DNA of 64,000 nucleotides, taken from Runella zeae DSM 19591 (GTDB lineage Bacteria > Bacteroidota > Bacteroidia > Cytophagales > Spirosomataceae). Position numbers and translations under genes: made by a program. Within the stretch, counting starts at the first letter, position 1; each line of letters begins with the position of its first letter. Location: NCBI RefSeq assembly GCF_000423565.1, contig NZ_KE384041.1, positions 164,311 to 228,310 on the forward strand, written 5' to 3'. The notes below the pieces were generated by a model. That model was not told the DNA's origin. It saw only the letters and a program-made list of their open reading frames with translations, and searched no databases. Below are positions 36,689 to 44,571 of the stretch, in pieces.

Positions 36689-36915
36689 AATTTATAACTG
36701 AAGACGGGGAGGCCATCGAAGGAGCCTCCCCCCAACAAATAGTGGAGGCACTGCGTGATGGCAGTCGCTTTGGTTCGGAGGAGGGACTCGAAGAATACAT
36801 GGAGGGATTTGCCTATCGAATCAAAATTTGGAACGGCGCCGTGGTGCGTGTTGATACCATTGAAAATTTTATCGCCGACCTCGAAGCCTGTAAATATTGG
36901 CGGCGAGTTGAGTAA
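36685..36915 (+). CDS. Small partner protein of amidoligase
   Basis: The 76-residue protein is translationally coupled to the amidoligase (ATGA overlap). It contains QQIVEALRDGSRFGSEE and an acidic middle, then RIKIWNGAVVRVDTIENFIADLE. Similar small proteins accompany amidoligases in other mobile elements, as I recall, and may be a substrate, carrier or subunit. It has no signal peptide or membrane segment. A strong terminator follows, so the pair forms one unit. Confidence 0.75.
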   Translation: MKFITEDGEAIEGASPQQIVEALRDGSRFGSEEGLEEYMEGFAYRIKIWNGAVVRVDTIENFIADLEACKYWRRVE

Positions 36916-36944
36916 GACATGTATATTATGCGTTTATAATTCGG

Positions 36945-36979
36945 AATCCCCCAGCCGCTTGGTTGGGGGATTTTTTTTC
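36945..36979 (+). terminator. Terminator after amidoligase pair
   Basis: AATCCCCCAGCC (36945-36956) pairs with GGTTGGGGGATT (36961-36972) with one G-U pair and a 4-base loop, followed by eight T. The gene-free stretch 36916-37239 holds this hairpin, the promoter at 37073-37103 and a small leader hairpin GTTGAG/CTCAAC at 37137-37153. Confidence 0.9.
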
Positions 36980-37072
36980 TAGTTATTTTTCACACTAAGT
37001 GGATGACTTCTAGGTCCCAAAAAAAACTTTAACTTATTGTTAGATTTTTGTTAAACTTTTCTTAGACTTTTC

Positions 37073-37103
37073 TTGCTTTTTGGTTTTATATTACCTAGGT
37101 TTG
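37073..37103 (+). promoter_or_regulatory. Promoter for the unknown-XRE gene pair
   Basis: TTG at 37073-37075 and TAGGTTTG at 37096-37103 are separated by 20 bases, fitting the host-type promoter. The transcript would start near 37110, leaving a leader of about 130 bases with a small hairpin before the start at 37240. Confidence 0.72.
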
Positions 37104-37239
37104 TGGCATTGAATTATAGTTACACATATCTGAAACGTTGAGGTAATCTCAACACAACTTGAAAAAAAATGAATCAAATTAAACAAAGAGTTGCTTACGT
37201 CCAGGATGGAAGCAGCAGAAAAAAAACAATTAAAAAGAC

Positions 37240-37503
37240 ATGGCTAATTCGCTTAAAACCAACGAGTTTGGAGATGTGCTCGTAAACTTAAAATCTCATT
37301 TAGTGGCTCGAAAAGATACCAAAGGGCTAAAATTGTTAAAAGATTTAGAAGATGACCTCAGGAGATTAGACATATCTTCTGACAGAAGTAGAAGTAAGCA
37401 AAAATTATGGAAAAGAATTTACGAAATTATTAAAAATCTTCACTTTTTACACACAGTGCTAGAAAAGATTACGGACCAAGATATAACAGATTTATTAGAA
37501 TAG
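37240..37503 (+). CDS. Hypothetical 87-residue protein, prophage early region
   Basis: I do not recognise a family. The protein is helical in appearance and highly charged (LKSHLVARKDTKGLKLLKDLEDDLRRLD), with a basic middle (SRSKQKLWKRI) and an acidic end. It has no signal or membrane segment. It lies 32 bases before the XRE repressor on the same strand under a host-type promoter, so a role in lysogeny control is possible. Alternatively it may be half of a toxin-antitoxin-like pair; nothing visible decides. Confidence 0.6.
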   Translation: MANSLKTNEFGDVLVNLKSHLVARKDTKGLKLLKDLEDDLRRLDISSDRSRSKQKLWKRIYEIIKNLHFLHTVLEKITDQDITDLLE

Positions 37504-37535
37504 GGAATATAATTTTTCAACAAATAAAACATACT

Positions 37536-37835
37536 ATGTTAAGTTCAGTGGGTCATTCGATAGCTAAATATCGAAAGAAAACTGGCTTGAGTCAAAAGGA
37601 ATTGGCAGAAAGGCTTGGCATTACTCCTACCTATATGTCTCTAATTGAGAAGGGTAAGAAGTGGCCAAGCCACATCCTACTAAAAAAAGTTTGTTCTGAA
37701 TTGAATATTGAAGAACATGACCTCTATAAGGACCTTTTTTTAGAAAGTTTGGGAAACAAAAAATTAAGTGAACCACAGAAAGAAATAGTTCATTTACTTC
37801 GAATATTGATTGATAAAGTTGCCCAAATTAAGTAA
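37536..37835 (+). CDS. XRE-family helix-turn-helix regulator
   Basis: The 99-residue protein has a canonical HTH_3 domain at about residues 7-62 (IAKYRKKTGLSQKELAERLG, YMSLIEKGKKWPS) and a C-terminal helix that may dimerise. It has no protease/S24 domain, so cleavage under SOS is unlikely. It is the only candidate lysogeny repressor in the visible prophage. It sits directly before the first late-type promoter (37902). Confidence 0.88.
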   Translation: MLSSVGHSIAKYRKKTGLSQKELAERLGITPTYMSLIEKGKKWPSHILLKKVCSELNIEEHDLYKDLFLESLGNKKLSEPQKEIVHLLRILIDKVAQIK

Positions 37836-37901
37836 TTGTCACTAGCCTATCTTCTCAGCTTTAGAAGTAAATCCTGACAGATTCAGGTTTTCTATTTTTA
37901 T

Positions 37902-37936
37902 GTCCTTTCGCTAGCGGGGTGAGTAGCTCATCTTTG
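37902..37936 (+). promoter_or_regulatory. Phage-type promoter 1
   Basis: GTCCTTT at 37902-37908, then exactly 20 bases, then CATCTTTG at 37929-37936. This is the first of six sites with the same elements and spacing. It lies 13 bases before the start of the first lysis-block gene (37949), so the transcript is nearly leaderless. Confidence 0.7.
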
Positions 37937-37948
37937 TCCTAAAAAAAT

Positions 37949-38065
37949 ATGAAACGGGACATCGCTAAGCTACTACTACCTATCTGCGCCGTCATCACGG
38001 CCATTACAGCCTTGCTGGCTTTTGGGTGCATTGCCCTCGAACTTTACTACGCTTTTTCCAAATGA
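37949..38065 (+). CDS. 38-residue membrane protein at head of lysis block
   Basis: The short frame encodes MKRDIAK followed by one long hydrophobic segment (about residues 8-33) and a short tail. It is directly behind phage-type promoter 1. Its stop codon overlaps the start of the next gene (ATGA), which supports real translation. A small membrane peptide in this place could be a holin, antiholin or other lysis factor, but there is no direct evidence. Confidence 0.6.
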   Translation: MKRDIAKLLLPICAVITAITALLAFGCIALELYYAFSK

Positions 38066-38415
38066 AGCGCGTTTGGAACTTCGTAAGGAACTGGCTCCTC
38101 TCGGCCACTCCTTCGACCGCCCCAAGTACTTCCAACCGCCTGACGCCTGTTTTGATAGCAGGGGGTTTGGGGATCGTATTGGGCATTTTCCTCGGTCGCC
38201 AACTCAACCCTAGCCTTCCAGCGGCTACCGCACCGCCTTACGTAGTATCATCAGATTCTACGCTTCAGCTACAGCTACGCCAACTCCAAATCGAACTCCA
38301 CCAAACCCATGAAACCATCATCGACCTTCGCGAGCAAATGGCGCTGGATAGCGTGCGCCGTATGTCTGAGCTGGAAGCTATGCGCACAATCAACGAGCGG
38401 TACCAAAAGCGATAG
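38062..38415 (+). CDS. Membrane-anchored coiled-coil protein, possible inner-membrane spanin
   Basis: I chose ATG 38062 (117 residues), which overlaps the previous stop. A basic N-terminus (about 1-28) precedes one membrane segment (VLIAGGLGIVLGIFLGRQL, about 30-48). The remainder forms a probable coiled coil (LQLQLRQLQIELHQTHETI). That layout is like Rz-type inner-membrane spanins, and the next gene starts inside this one in another frame, as Rz1 genes do. No sequence family was recognised. Confidence 0.6.
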   Translation: MKRVWNFVRNWLLSATPSTAPSTSNRLTPVLIAGGLGIVLGIFLGRQLNPSLPAATAPPYVVSSDSTLQLQLRQLQIELHQTHETIIDLREQMALDSVRRMSELEAMRTINERYQKR

Positions 38416-38716
38416 CATCCGAGCGGAGTACCAGCGCAATGCCAATCGGATACTGGAGGACTTACGGCGGGCTGATTTTTTGGCCGAGCGACTAGAGACC
38501 CAAAAACGCCAAATGGCCGATTGGCTGGAGCAGCTCAACACCGAAACTCAGAAACGTCAGAAGTGTGAACAACAGCTGCCTGTATTGGTGGCGGCGGTGC
38601 ATGCTGCCCAAGAACAACAACGCCAAACCCGCCAAAAACTCCTGCGGCGTAACTTAGAAGTGTGGGCGTGGCGCATAGGCGCGGCGGCCGTGCTGTGGTG
38701 GAAGCTCAAGCCCTAA
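38309..38716 (+). CDS. Exported coiled-coil protein in overlapping frame, possible spanin partner
   Basis: The 135-residue frame starts within the previous gene and overlaps it by 107 bases. Its N-terminus looks like a signal peptide (WRWIACAVCLSWKLCAQ, cleavage before Gln). A coiled coil follows (about 35-105, LERLETQ- and EQQRQTRQ-type heptads), and a C-terminal hydrophobic stretch (VWAWRIGAAAVLWW) ends it. Together with the preceding gene it resembles a two-component spanin layout, though the C-terminal membrane anchor is unusual for Rz1. An internal later start cannot be excluded. Confidence 0.55.
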   Translation: MKPSSTFASKWRWIACAVCLSWKLCAQSTSGTKSDSIRAEYQRNANRILEDLRRADFLAERLETQKRQMADWLEQLNTETQKRQKCEQQLPVLVAAVHAAQEQQRQTRQKLLRRNLEVWAWRIGAAAVLWWKLKP

Positions 38717-38721
38717 AATTC

Positions 38722-38757
38722 CGTCCTTTTTTGGGGGATGATTTTGAGGGAGTTTTG
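38722..38757 (+). promoter_or_regulatory. Phage-type promoter 2
   Basis: CGTCCTTT at 38722-38729, 20 bases, then GAGTTTTG at 38750-38757. The spacing is the same as in the other five sites; the -7 box keeps A and TTTG. It heads the gene at 38775 and probably the long run to 47966. Confidence 0.7.
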
Positions 38758-38774
38758 CTCAAAATATCCTGAAG

Positions 38775-39521
38775 ATGAAACCTGAATTTTTGAGTAACCA
38801 TACTGCCATGAAGATCCTGAAAAATGAAGGGGACTATACCCCCGAAGAACTGGAGCAACAAGCATCTGAGCTGGCTGAGCGTGCTCGTGAAGCGCGTGAA
38901 CGAAAAGCCCGCGAACGCCAAGCCCAACTGGAGCGCGACCGTGCCATTGACATGGATACGCTGGCTACCACCAAAGACCGACTCAAAGAACTGGATGCGG
39001 TCATGAATGTAGCGGGCAAACTCAGCCTTGAAGAAGCCAAGCAGTTGGCGCGTGAGCGTCAAAACCTGCTAGATGGTATCCGCGAAATCGAGACCAAGTA
39101 TGATTTAGGTCAGGAACCGGCACCCGTACCCGAGCGTGACCTACAGCCCACGGCCAATGCCGCTTGGGTCACCACCCTCAAGATAGTGGCCTTGCTGCTT
39201 TTGTGTTGGGGCATTGTGCTGTATTCGGGCGATTGGATACTGGGCAAATACCCCCAAGCGGCTGTTTACAATGAAGTGAGTTTCCAAAAAATTCTCTTTG
39301 GTTTTTCGGTTTTTATTGGCGGATTTGTGAGCGTGATTATCGCGCTCAATGTGTTCTTTCCGGGTTTTGGCCGCTACTTCAACCCCTTCAACCACTCCGA
39401 ATTAGATTTTTACGAGGACTTTAAAGAACTAACCCAATGGCAACGAAATTTAATCGCCTTGGCCTTGTTTGGCTTTTTATTGGTGTGCTTTGTACTGGTA
39501 GCCGCGGGCAAACTGGACTAG
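38775..39521 (+). CDS. Coiled-coil membrane protein, prophage
   Basis: The 248-residue protein has a long charged helix (about residues 20-110, rich in Glu, Arg and Ala, as in ELAERAREARERKARER). Two or three membrane segments follow (about 130-152, 170-192 and 223-245). I do not recognise a family. It is the first gene behind phage-type promoter 2, and its 3' end overlaps the endolysin gene by 85 bases. A role in lysis or superinfection exclusion is possible. Confidence 0.6.
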   Translation: MKPEFLSNHTAMKILKNEGDYTPEELEQQASELAERAREARERKARERQAQLERDRAIDMDTLATTKDRLKELDAVMNVAGKLSLEEAKQLARERQNLLDGIREIETKYDLGQEPAPVPERDLQPTANAAWVTTLKIVALLLLCWGIVLYSGDWILGKYPQAAVYNEVSFQKILFGFSVFIGGFVSVIIALNVFFPGFGRYFNPFNHSELDFYEDFKELTQWQRNLIALALFGFLLVCFVLVAAGKLD

Positions 39522-40051
39522 TGGCCGCCGATTCTCTACGGGAAAAGATTTGGCACACTGCCCTTGGGGAAGTAGGCCTGCGGGAGCCGCGTGGCCGCAA
39601 CGACCACCCTCGTATCCTGGACTATCACCGAGCGGTGAGTACATGGCTCTACAAGCATCGTCCGGTGGCGCCCTATTGCGCGAGTTTTGTGTGGTACTGC
39701 TACAGTAAAGCGGGTGTAAAACCCAAAATCGCCAATCCAGCGCGGGCGCGGGAATGGTTTTTGGTATCGAAGCAAACGGTACTGACGCAGCAAAGCTTAC
39801 GGGGCAACCGTCGAATGCTGAAGCTGCCGAAAAAGGGGGATGTCATCGGCTACATTTTTTACGGAGGGGCGATTTCGCACGTGGAGATTTTGGAGCGTAT
39901 CGACCTTGAGGAAGGCTACGTATATGCTATCGGGGCCAACACTTCGGGTGCCCAAGCCTACAATACCGTCAATCGAGAGGGCGACGGCGTGTACTACGTG
40001 CGGCGGTCGGTGAAGTCATTTTACAAGATATCAGATGTCCTCACACCATGA
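39437..40051 (+). CDS. CHAP/NlpC-P60-like endolysin
   Basis: The 204-residue product has an N-terminal signal-like segment (about 8-25, LGLVWLFIGVLC) and a papain-like amidase core. PYCASFVWYCY carries the probable nucleophilic Cys, ISHVEILERI the His and IGANTSG the Asn. KLPKKGDVIGYIFYGG is the usual GD(V/I) strand of CHAP-like enzymes. It would cut peptide bonds in peptidoglycan at lysis, exported through Sec. The gene overlaps its neighbours on both sides (85 and 4 bases), all within the lysis block. Confidence 0.8.
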   Translation: MATKFNRLGLVWLFIGVLCTGSRGQTGLVAADSLREKIWHTALGEVGLREPRGRNDHPRILDYHRAVSTWLYKHRPVAPYCASFVWYCYSKAGVKPKIANPARAREWFLVSKQTVLTQQSLRGNRRMLKLPKKGDVIGYIFYGGAISHVEILERIDLEEGYVYAIGANTSGAQAYNTVNREGDGVYYVRRSVKSFYKISDVLTP

Positions 40052-40305
40052 ATCGGACGGTCTTATTGATAATTGTTTTGTTGGCTTCCATGGGGATTCT
40101 GTACCGTTTTGTACCAAAAGTATCTTTAAAACAACCTTTGGTACCTTCTATTGTGACCAAGCCACCCTATACGCCAGTAGCCTACCTGACAGCTACTGAT
40201 AGTTCGGCTTACTGGAAAGCCAAATATGATTCCCTCTACCACCTGTGGACGGAAGCCCGCGAACGAATTTTTACCAAAAAGAAGTATCAACCCAATAACA
40301 ATTAA
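40048..40305 (+). CDS. Small membrane-anchored protein, lysis block
   Basis: The 85-residue protein has an N-terminal membrane anchor (about residues 4-20, VLLIIVLLASMGIL), a Pro/Thr-rich linker and a charged C-terminus (WKAKYDSLYHLWTEARERIF). Its start overlaps the endolysin stop (ATGA). I do not recognise it. A holin accessory or spanin-like role is possible. Confidence 0.55.
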   Translation: MNRTVLLIIVLLASMGILYRFVPKVSLKQPLVPSIVTKPPYTPVAYLTATDSSAYWKAKYDSLYHLWTEARERIFTKKKYQPNNN

Positions 40306-40314
40306 CTCAAAGCC

Positions 40315-40542
40315 ATGAAACTGACACTAATGGAGCGTTTCAACGCCCCCATGCCCCAATTCTTTCAAACACTCTTCAAAATCGGCGGCATTGTGGTGGC
40401 CGTCGGGGTGGGTTTAGGAGCGGCCCACGAAAGCTTGGTGGCGCAAGGACTACCCGTACCCGAATGGTTGGCTTACTTGGTGGGTGCCGTAGGAGCGGTC
40501 ACCTCCCTGATTGCCAAATTCACCGTCAAACTCGATAAGTAA
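40315..40542 (+). CDS. Holin-like protein
   Basis: The 75-residue protein has two hydrophobic segments (about 20-38, KIGGIVVAVGVGLGAAHE, and 50-66, WLAYLVGAVGAVTSLIA) with a short loop and a basic end (KFTVKLDK). Size, topology and position right after the endolysin fit a class II holin, which makes the hole that times lysis. It shares one base with the next gene. Confidence 0.7.
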   Translation: MKLTLMERFNAPMPQFFQTLFKIGGIVVAVGVGLGAAHESLVAQGLPVPEWLAYLVGAVGAVTSLIAKFTVKLDK

Positions 40543-40841
40543 TGGCCAAGAAGGTCATAAAACGCCGGGCGATGTTTGCCGATATGCACCAGCAGGATAT
40601 CCCCAGTGGCGACGGTCTGCGTACGTTTGAGATTGCCTACCGCAAAGTAGACGGGAGCCTATCGCGCAAAAAACGCGTCAGTAAGTCGTTTCGCCGCACG
40701 CCCGGGCAGTCGGGTTTTCGAACGCATATCGGCCACAATCACCTGCTGCTCCTGCACGACCACCAGACCAACGAAGATTTTAACATTCATATCGACCTCA
40801 TTGTGGAGTACAATGGGATGATAGTAGACCACAGCGTATGA
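40542..40841 (+). CDS. Hypothetical 99-residue phage protein
   Basis: The protein starts with a strongly basic stretch (MAKKVIKRRAMF) and continues with mixed beta-like sequence (GFRTHIGHNHLLLLHDHQ, FNIHIDLIVEYNG). No family is recognised. It overlaps the portal-like gene by 4 bases (ATGA), so it is probably a structural or head-linked accessory protein. Confidence 0.6.
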   Translation: MAKKVIKRRAMFADMHQQDIPSGDGLRTFEIAYRKVDGSLSRKKRVSKSFRRTPGQSGFRTHIGHNHLLLLHDHQTNEDFNIHIDLIVEYNGMIVDHSV

Positions 40842-42121
40842 AAGTACAACAAATATCAGAGGGGCTTTTTGTGCTGCAAAATGCGGTACTGGAGCTGACC
40901 CCCGTCCGAGACCAGAGTTTTGGGGTGGGGAGTGTGTGGCAAGCCCAAAGCGACCACTTACCGCACGTTCGCTGGGGAGCGGGCGACGATGAACCCAACT
41001 GGATTAACAAGCTCATCGAAAAAAACAATCAAGTGCGGGGACAGCTCGAAGCCCTGCGCGATATCATCTACGGCACGGGAGTAGGTTTTTTTAAAAGGGA
41101 AATAGTGGAAGGCAAGGTGAGTTTAAGTCCTTTCTACGACCAGCAAGTGGAAGATTGGGCGTACGAAACCGACCTCAACGACTACATCGTGACCTCTATC
41201 AACCAGATGACCCACACGGCCAATCGATTTACGCGCTGGGTATGGGACATCAAAAAACGCTGGTACCGCCTCGACGTCAGCGACGGATTTATGACGCGGG
41301 TGGGGCGACCGGGAGCGGGTGGCGTGTATGAGTACCACGTCAATCCTTACTTTGGGGAGCGGGGACTCTACCGTCCCAACGATACCCAACGCCTGCCCGT
41401 CTTTGAGCCTCATCAGCATGAGGCCAACATCGCTCGACTTGTGACCATGCGTCAGAGCAAAATCAAGATTCCGGGCAACCCTTACTACTCCTACCCCGCG
41501 TGGTGGTGTGCGCGGAGCTGGATTGAACTTGCCAACTTGATCCCTATTTTTCACTTCAATGGCATCAAAAACGGCTACAATATCAAGTACTTGATTCGGA
41601 TGCCGATGGATTATTTTGACAAAGAAGGCAGCAAACCCCTCGACGAAAAAGCCGTGAAGGGCAAATGGAAGGATTTTTCGGAGCGGCTCAACTCTTGGAT
41701 GGCGGGCGAAAAGCAAGTCAACAAAACGATGCTCATCAAATACCTGCGTGGTAGTGACGGCAAGGCACTCGACAACGTGGACGTAGTCCCCCTGAAAAAC
41801 GAGATGTCGGATTCGGCCTACTCTCAAGTATGGGAGATGGCCAACATCAGCATCGCCAATTCGATGGGGATTCTCCCTACTTTGGCGGGGGTCAATCCGG
41901 GCAAGGGCAACGACTCGGGTAGCCAAATCCGGGTCATGGCGGAGTTTCAGCAGGGCAACCGCACGGCCATTGTACGCAACGCCATTTTGGAGGATGTGCG
42001 CCACAGCCTCGTAGCAATGGGCAAGCGGGACATCATCCCGATGTTTAAAGATGTATCATTGACCACCCTCGACGTCGCTCCTACGGGCAAAGCGGCCGTC
42101 GTTAACCACGGCTCAGTATGA
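40838..42121 (+). CDS. Probable portal protein
   Basis: The 427-residue protein has an N-terminal part with NKLIEKNNQVRGQLEALRDIIYG, then a mixed domain, and a late helix region (QVWEMANISIANSMGILPTLAGVNPG, split) followed by NDSGSQIRVMAEFQQGN. This late pattern is like the wing/stem of portal proteins in Bacteroidota phages, where the packaged DNA passes through a dodecamer. I could not confirm it by profile. The position before connector-like genes supports it. Start and stop overlap the neighbours by 4 bases. Confidence 0.6.
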   Translation: MKVQQISEGLFVLQNAVLELTPVRDQSFGVGSVWQAQSDHLPHVRWGAGDDEPNWINKLIEKNNQVRGQLEALRDIIYGTGVGFFKREIVEGKVSLSPFYDQQVEDWAYETDLNDYIVTSINQMTHTANRFTRWVWDIKKRWYRLDVSDGFMTRVGRPGAGGVYEYHVNPYFGERGLYRPNDTQRLPVFEPHQHEANIARLVTMRQSKIKIPGNPYYSYPAWWCARSWIELANLIPIFHFNGIKNGYNIKYLIRMPMDYFDKEGSKPLDEKAVKGKWKDFSERLNSWMAGEKQVNKTMLIKYLRGSDGKALDNVDVVPLKNEMSDSAYSQVWEMANISIANSMGILPTLAGVNPGKGNDSGSQIRVMAEFQQGNRTAIVRNAILEDVRHSLVAMGKRDIIPMFKDVSLTTLDVAPTGKAAVVNHGSV

Positions 42122-43086
42122 TGTTGACCACGATTGCGACGTTCAAAAAACACATTTCGGGGGTGCAGGGTGCCCTTGCCGAAGCGACGGTGCTGAGTCA
42201 TCTGAAGGCCGCGAACCGAGAGTTTAAACAGCGCGTTGGCGCGCCTTTGTTTGGATTCATCGCGGCGATTACGGCCACTGCTAGCGAAGATGAAAAAGAC
42301 TTGCGCGAACTCGCCGAAGCCGTCGTGTGCTGGAAAGCCTACGACTTGGCCATGCCTCACCTGAAGATGCGAGTGAGCGATATGGGGCTGTTGGTACAAC
42401 TTCCCCAAAATACGGCCATGCCCACCAAATGGTACTATACCGATACCAGAGATGCCAACATGGTGATGTATGATTTGTTTTTGGAGCATTTTTATACCCA
42501 ACTCGAAGTGGTAGCCCCGGCGGTATGGACTACTTCAGAAGCCTACCAAGCCCGGAATGCCCACTTGCTCCGAAGTCCCCAAGAACTTGATAAGTACGTG
42601 GGGTTGGTTGGACGAAACGCCCGTTTCTTTGACCGTTTGGTCATGTACATTGGCCGCGCTGAGGAGCTGTACATTGCTCCGGCGGTGACGGAAGAAGTGT
42701 ACGGCGCACTATTGGAGAAATGGCAAACGCCCACGCTCCTCAGCCCGACCGACAAAATGCTGATAGAACGGATTCGGAAAGCCTTGGGCCCGTTGGCCGT
42801 CTATGAAGCCTATCCGTATTTACCGTTACTCATCGACCAGGAGGGCATTCGCCAAATCCGAAAAACCGACGGTACTCGTGAAGAAGATATCGTGGATAGC
42901 AAGCAGCGCGACGCGCAGCGGATGCAGCTCCTCAACGACGGGCAACTCTACCTTGCCAAACTCCGCCAATGGCTCGACTCGGTGGCGAGTGAAAGTCTCT
43001 TTCCAGCCTACCACACGCGGCTGATGCAGGAACAATGCTCGCCCAGCGACGATGATTTTACCCATTCAGCCAGTATTGTTTTATGA
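42118..43086 (+). CDS. Phage structural protein, possible head-tail connector
   Basis: The 322-residue protein follows the portal-like gene with an ATGA overlap. It starts TIATFKKHISGVQGALAEATVLSHLK and is mostly helical. It resembles a family of uncharacterised Bacteroidota phage proteins (DUF6712-like, from memory) found next to portal genes. Function as an adaptor or connector is inferred from position. Confidence 0.55.
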   Translation: MMLTTIATFKKHISGVQGALAEATVLSHLKAANREFKQRVGAPLFGFIAAITATASEDEKDLRELAEAVVCWKAYDLAMPHLKMRVSDMGLLVQLPQNTAMPTKWYYTDTRDANMVMYDLFLEHFYTQLEVVAPAVWTTSEAYQARNAHLLRSPQELDKYVGLVGRNARFFDRLVMYIGRAEELYIAPAVTEEVYGALLEKWQTPTLLSPTDKMLIERIRKALGPLAVYEAYPYLPLLIDQEGIRQIRKTDGTREEDIVDSKQRDAQRMQLLNDGQLYLAKLRQWLDSVASESLFPAYHTRLMQEQCSPSDDDFTHSASIVL

Positions 43087-43931
43087 AAAAAATTCCTTTA
43101 CACCCTCACACCTATGATTTGCCTGAGTCGTGGCAGGAGCTACCCCTTGAGCGTCTACCGAGGGTGGTAGAAGTGGCTTTTTTGAAAAGAGAAAGTGCTT
43201 TCACTTACCATGCGCTCTTTAGAGCGGTGCTAGGGATTGAAGAGCGCGACTATCGGCGCATGATGAATCGGTATTTTGGCCGACACGTTTCGGACAAAAC
43301 CCGCGAGAAAAATGCCCAGGAACTTCACTTGTTGTTGATGTCGCTACGCTGGATTTGGCAAACGGATTTGACCCAACGCCCTTTTGGGTATCTCCAAATA
43401 GGCAAAGAAAGGTGGCTGCTCCCCGATGAAGATTTTAAGACCATGAGTTGGGGGGAGCTGAGTGATGCTTTTGTGCATTCCAAAGCTTACGCCGAGCAGC
43501 TAGAGCCGGGCGAATCACGTTTGTATCAACTCATCGCAACCCTATGCCGCCCCGCTCGCTCAGGCCGAGGCGACGATTGGAACGGTGATGAACGGGAGCC
43601 GTACAATCCCCACTTGGTGGAGAAACGGGTGGCGCAAGTGGCACAGCTGCCAGCGGCGACCCAAGCGGCCATTTATCTGTGGTTTATTGGCACGATGAAC
43701 GCCGTTTTTGGAATGTACGAACTGTTTGGCGACGGCCCCTCCAAGGGCGAAGATTACCCCGGTCAATCGTTCGTCAAAAACACCTTTACGCTGGCCGAAA
43801 AAGGGATTTTTGGGTCGGTACCGCAAACGCGCGCCGCTAATTTGCACGAAGTATTTTTGTTTTTAGAAGAGAACAACAAACGCGAACGCGACTTAATGCG
43901 TGCGCATGAAGACGCCCATGCTACCTACTGA
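43083..43931 (+). CDS. Hypothetical phage structural or assembly protein
   Basis: The 282-residue protein is soluble in appearance, with no signal or membrane segment and no recognised motif. It contains FGRHVSDKTREKNAQELHLL and a Trp-rich middle (SLRWIWQTDL). It lies between connector-like and tail-terminator-like genes, with overlaps at both ends (4 and 14 bases). A tail assembly or neck role is only inferred from position. Confidence 0.55.
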   Translation: MKKIPLHPHTYDLPESWQELPLERLPRVVEVAFLKRESAFTYHALFRAVLGIEERDYRRMMNRYFGRHVSDKTREKNAQELHLLLMSLRWIWQTDLTQRPFGYLQIGKERWLLPDEDFKTMSWGELSDAFVHSKAYAEQLEPGESRLYQLIATLCRPARSGRGDDWNGDEREPYNPHLVEKRVAQVAQLPAATQAAIYLWFIGTMNAVFGMYELFGDGPSKGEDYPGQSFVKNTFTLAEKGIFGSVPQTRAANLHEVFLFLEENNKRERDLMRAHEDAHATY

Positions 43932-44376
43932 TATTTTTTGGACCTATTTGCAGCCTATTTTGGAAGGCATCGACGGGGTGGCCTCCGTACAATTGTCGGA
44001 TGCCGAACGCATGGATCGGCTGTCGATAGCGAGTCGCTCGGAGGATATTTATCCGGCGGCTTTTGTGATGCGTCCCCGTTATAAAGGTGTTGATGATAAC
44101 ACAGGCGTGTACGTCCATAAATTCCAGACTACCCTGTATTTTTTTGTGGTAGCGGGCATGGAGGAAGCCGAGCAAGATACCGCCTACCAAACGGCGGAGC
44201 GCATGGCCACCGACCTCATGCAGCGGTTGTTTATGGACAGCAAGGCTTACGATTGTCTTTTTGACCTGAATAGTTTCAGCACCGAACCCGTCATTTACAA
44301 AACCCTCGACGCTACTTATGGCTATGAGGTGAGTTTTGAGGTAGGCTTATACATCAATCATTTATTGGCTCACTGA
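43918..44376 (+). CDS. Probable tail terminator/completion-type protein
   Basis: I chose ATG 43918 (152 residues, MLPTDIFWTYLQPILEG), since the upstream starts lie further inside the previous gene. Size and pattern (YVHKFQTTLYFFVVAGMEE, then YGYEVSFEVGLYINH) resemble small tail-terminator or minor tail proteins that end with beta strands. No profile match can be claimed. It overlaps both neighbours. Confidence 0.5.
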   Translation: MLPTDIFWTYLQPILEGIDGVASVQLSDAERMDRLSIASRSEDIYPAAFVMRPRYKGVDDNTGVYVHKFQTTLYFFVVAGMEEAEQDTAYQTAERMATDLMQRLFMDSKAYDCLFDLNSFSTEPVIYKTLDATYGYEVSFEVGLYINHLLAH

Positions 44377-44570
44377 TGAAAATACTGTTTAATATCTTCC
44401 TGTATCGGTTTTTGTTTGAAGTGGTTTTTTGGTTTTGTTTTCCGCTAGTGTGGGGCTATTTTCTAACGATGGATATTATCAATCAGAGAAGGCCGTGGCC
44501 ATGGGGGAAAGCCATGCTGGTACGTCAGGAAATGAGCGGTACGCCGCTCCGAACAAAATTTAGACCTTGA
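44376..44570 (+). CDS. Small membrane protein in tail module
   Basis: The 64-residue protein has one or two hydrophobic segments (about residues 3-32, IFLYRFLFEVVFWFCFPLVW) and a basic tail (INQRRPWPWGK). It is wedged between tail genes with a 1-base overlap before and a 1-base gap after. I do not recognise it. Confidence 0.5.
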   Translation: MKILFNIFLYRFLFEVVFWFCFPLVWGYFLTMDIINQRRPWPWGKAMLVRQEMSGTPLRTKFRP

Positions 44571-44571
44571 T

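Noticed and set aside
37169-37285. 38-codon frame overlapping the start of the 87-residue gene
   Set aside because: It is basic and open from an ATG, but it has no neighbour coupling and overlaps the better gene at 37240 out of frame. A leader peptide is possible but not supported.
41123-42004. 293-residue minus-strand frame opposite the portal-like gene
   Set aside because: Composition (His/Arg/Val-rich) is typical of an antisense shadow of a GC-biased gene, and the plus-strand gene fits the overlapping operon.
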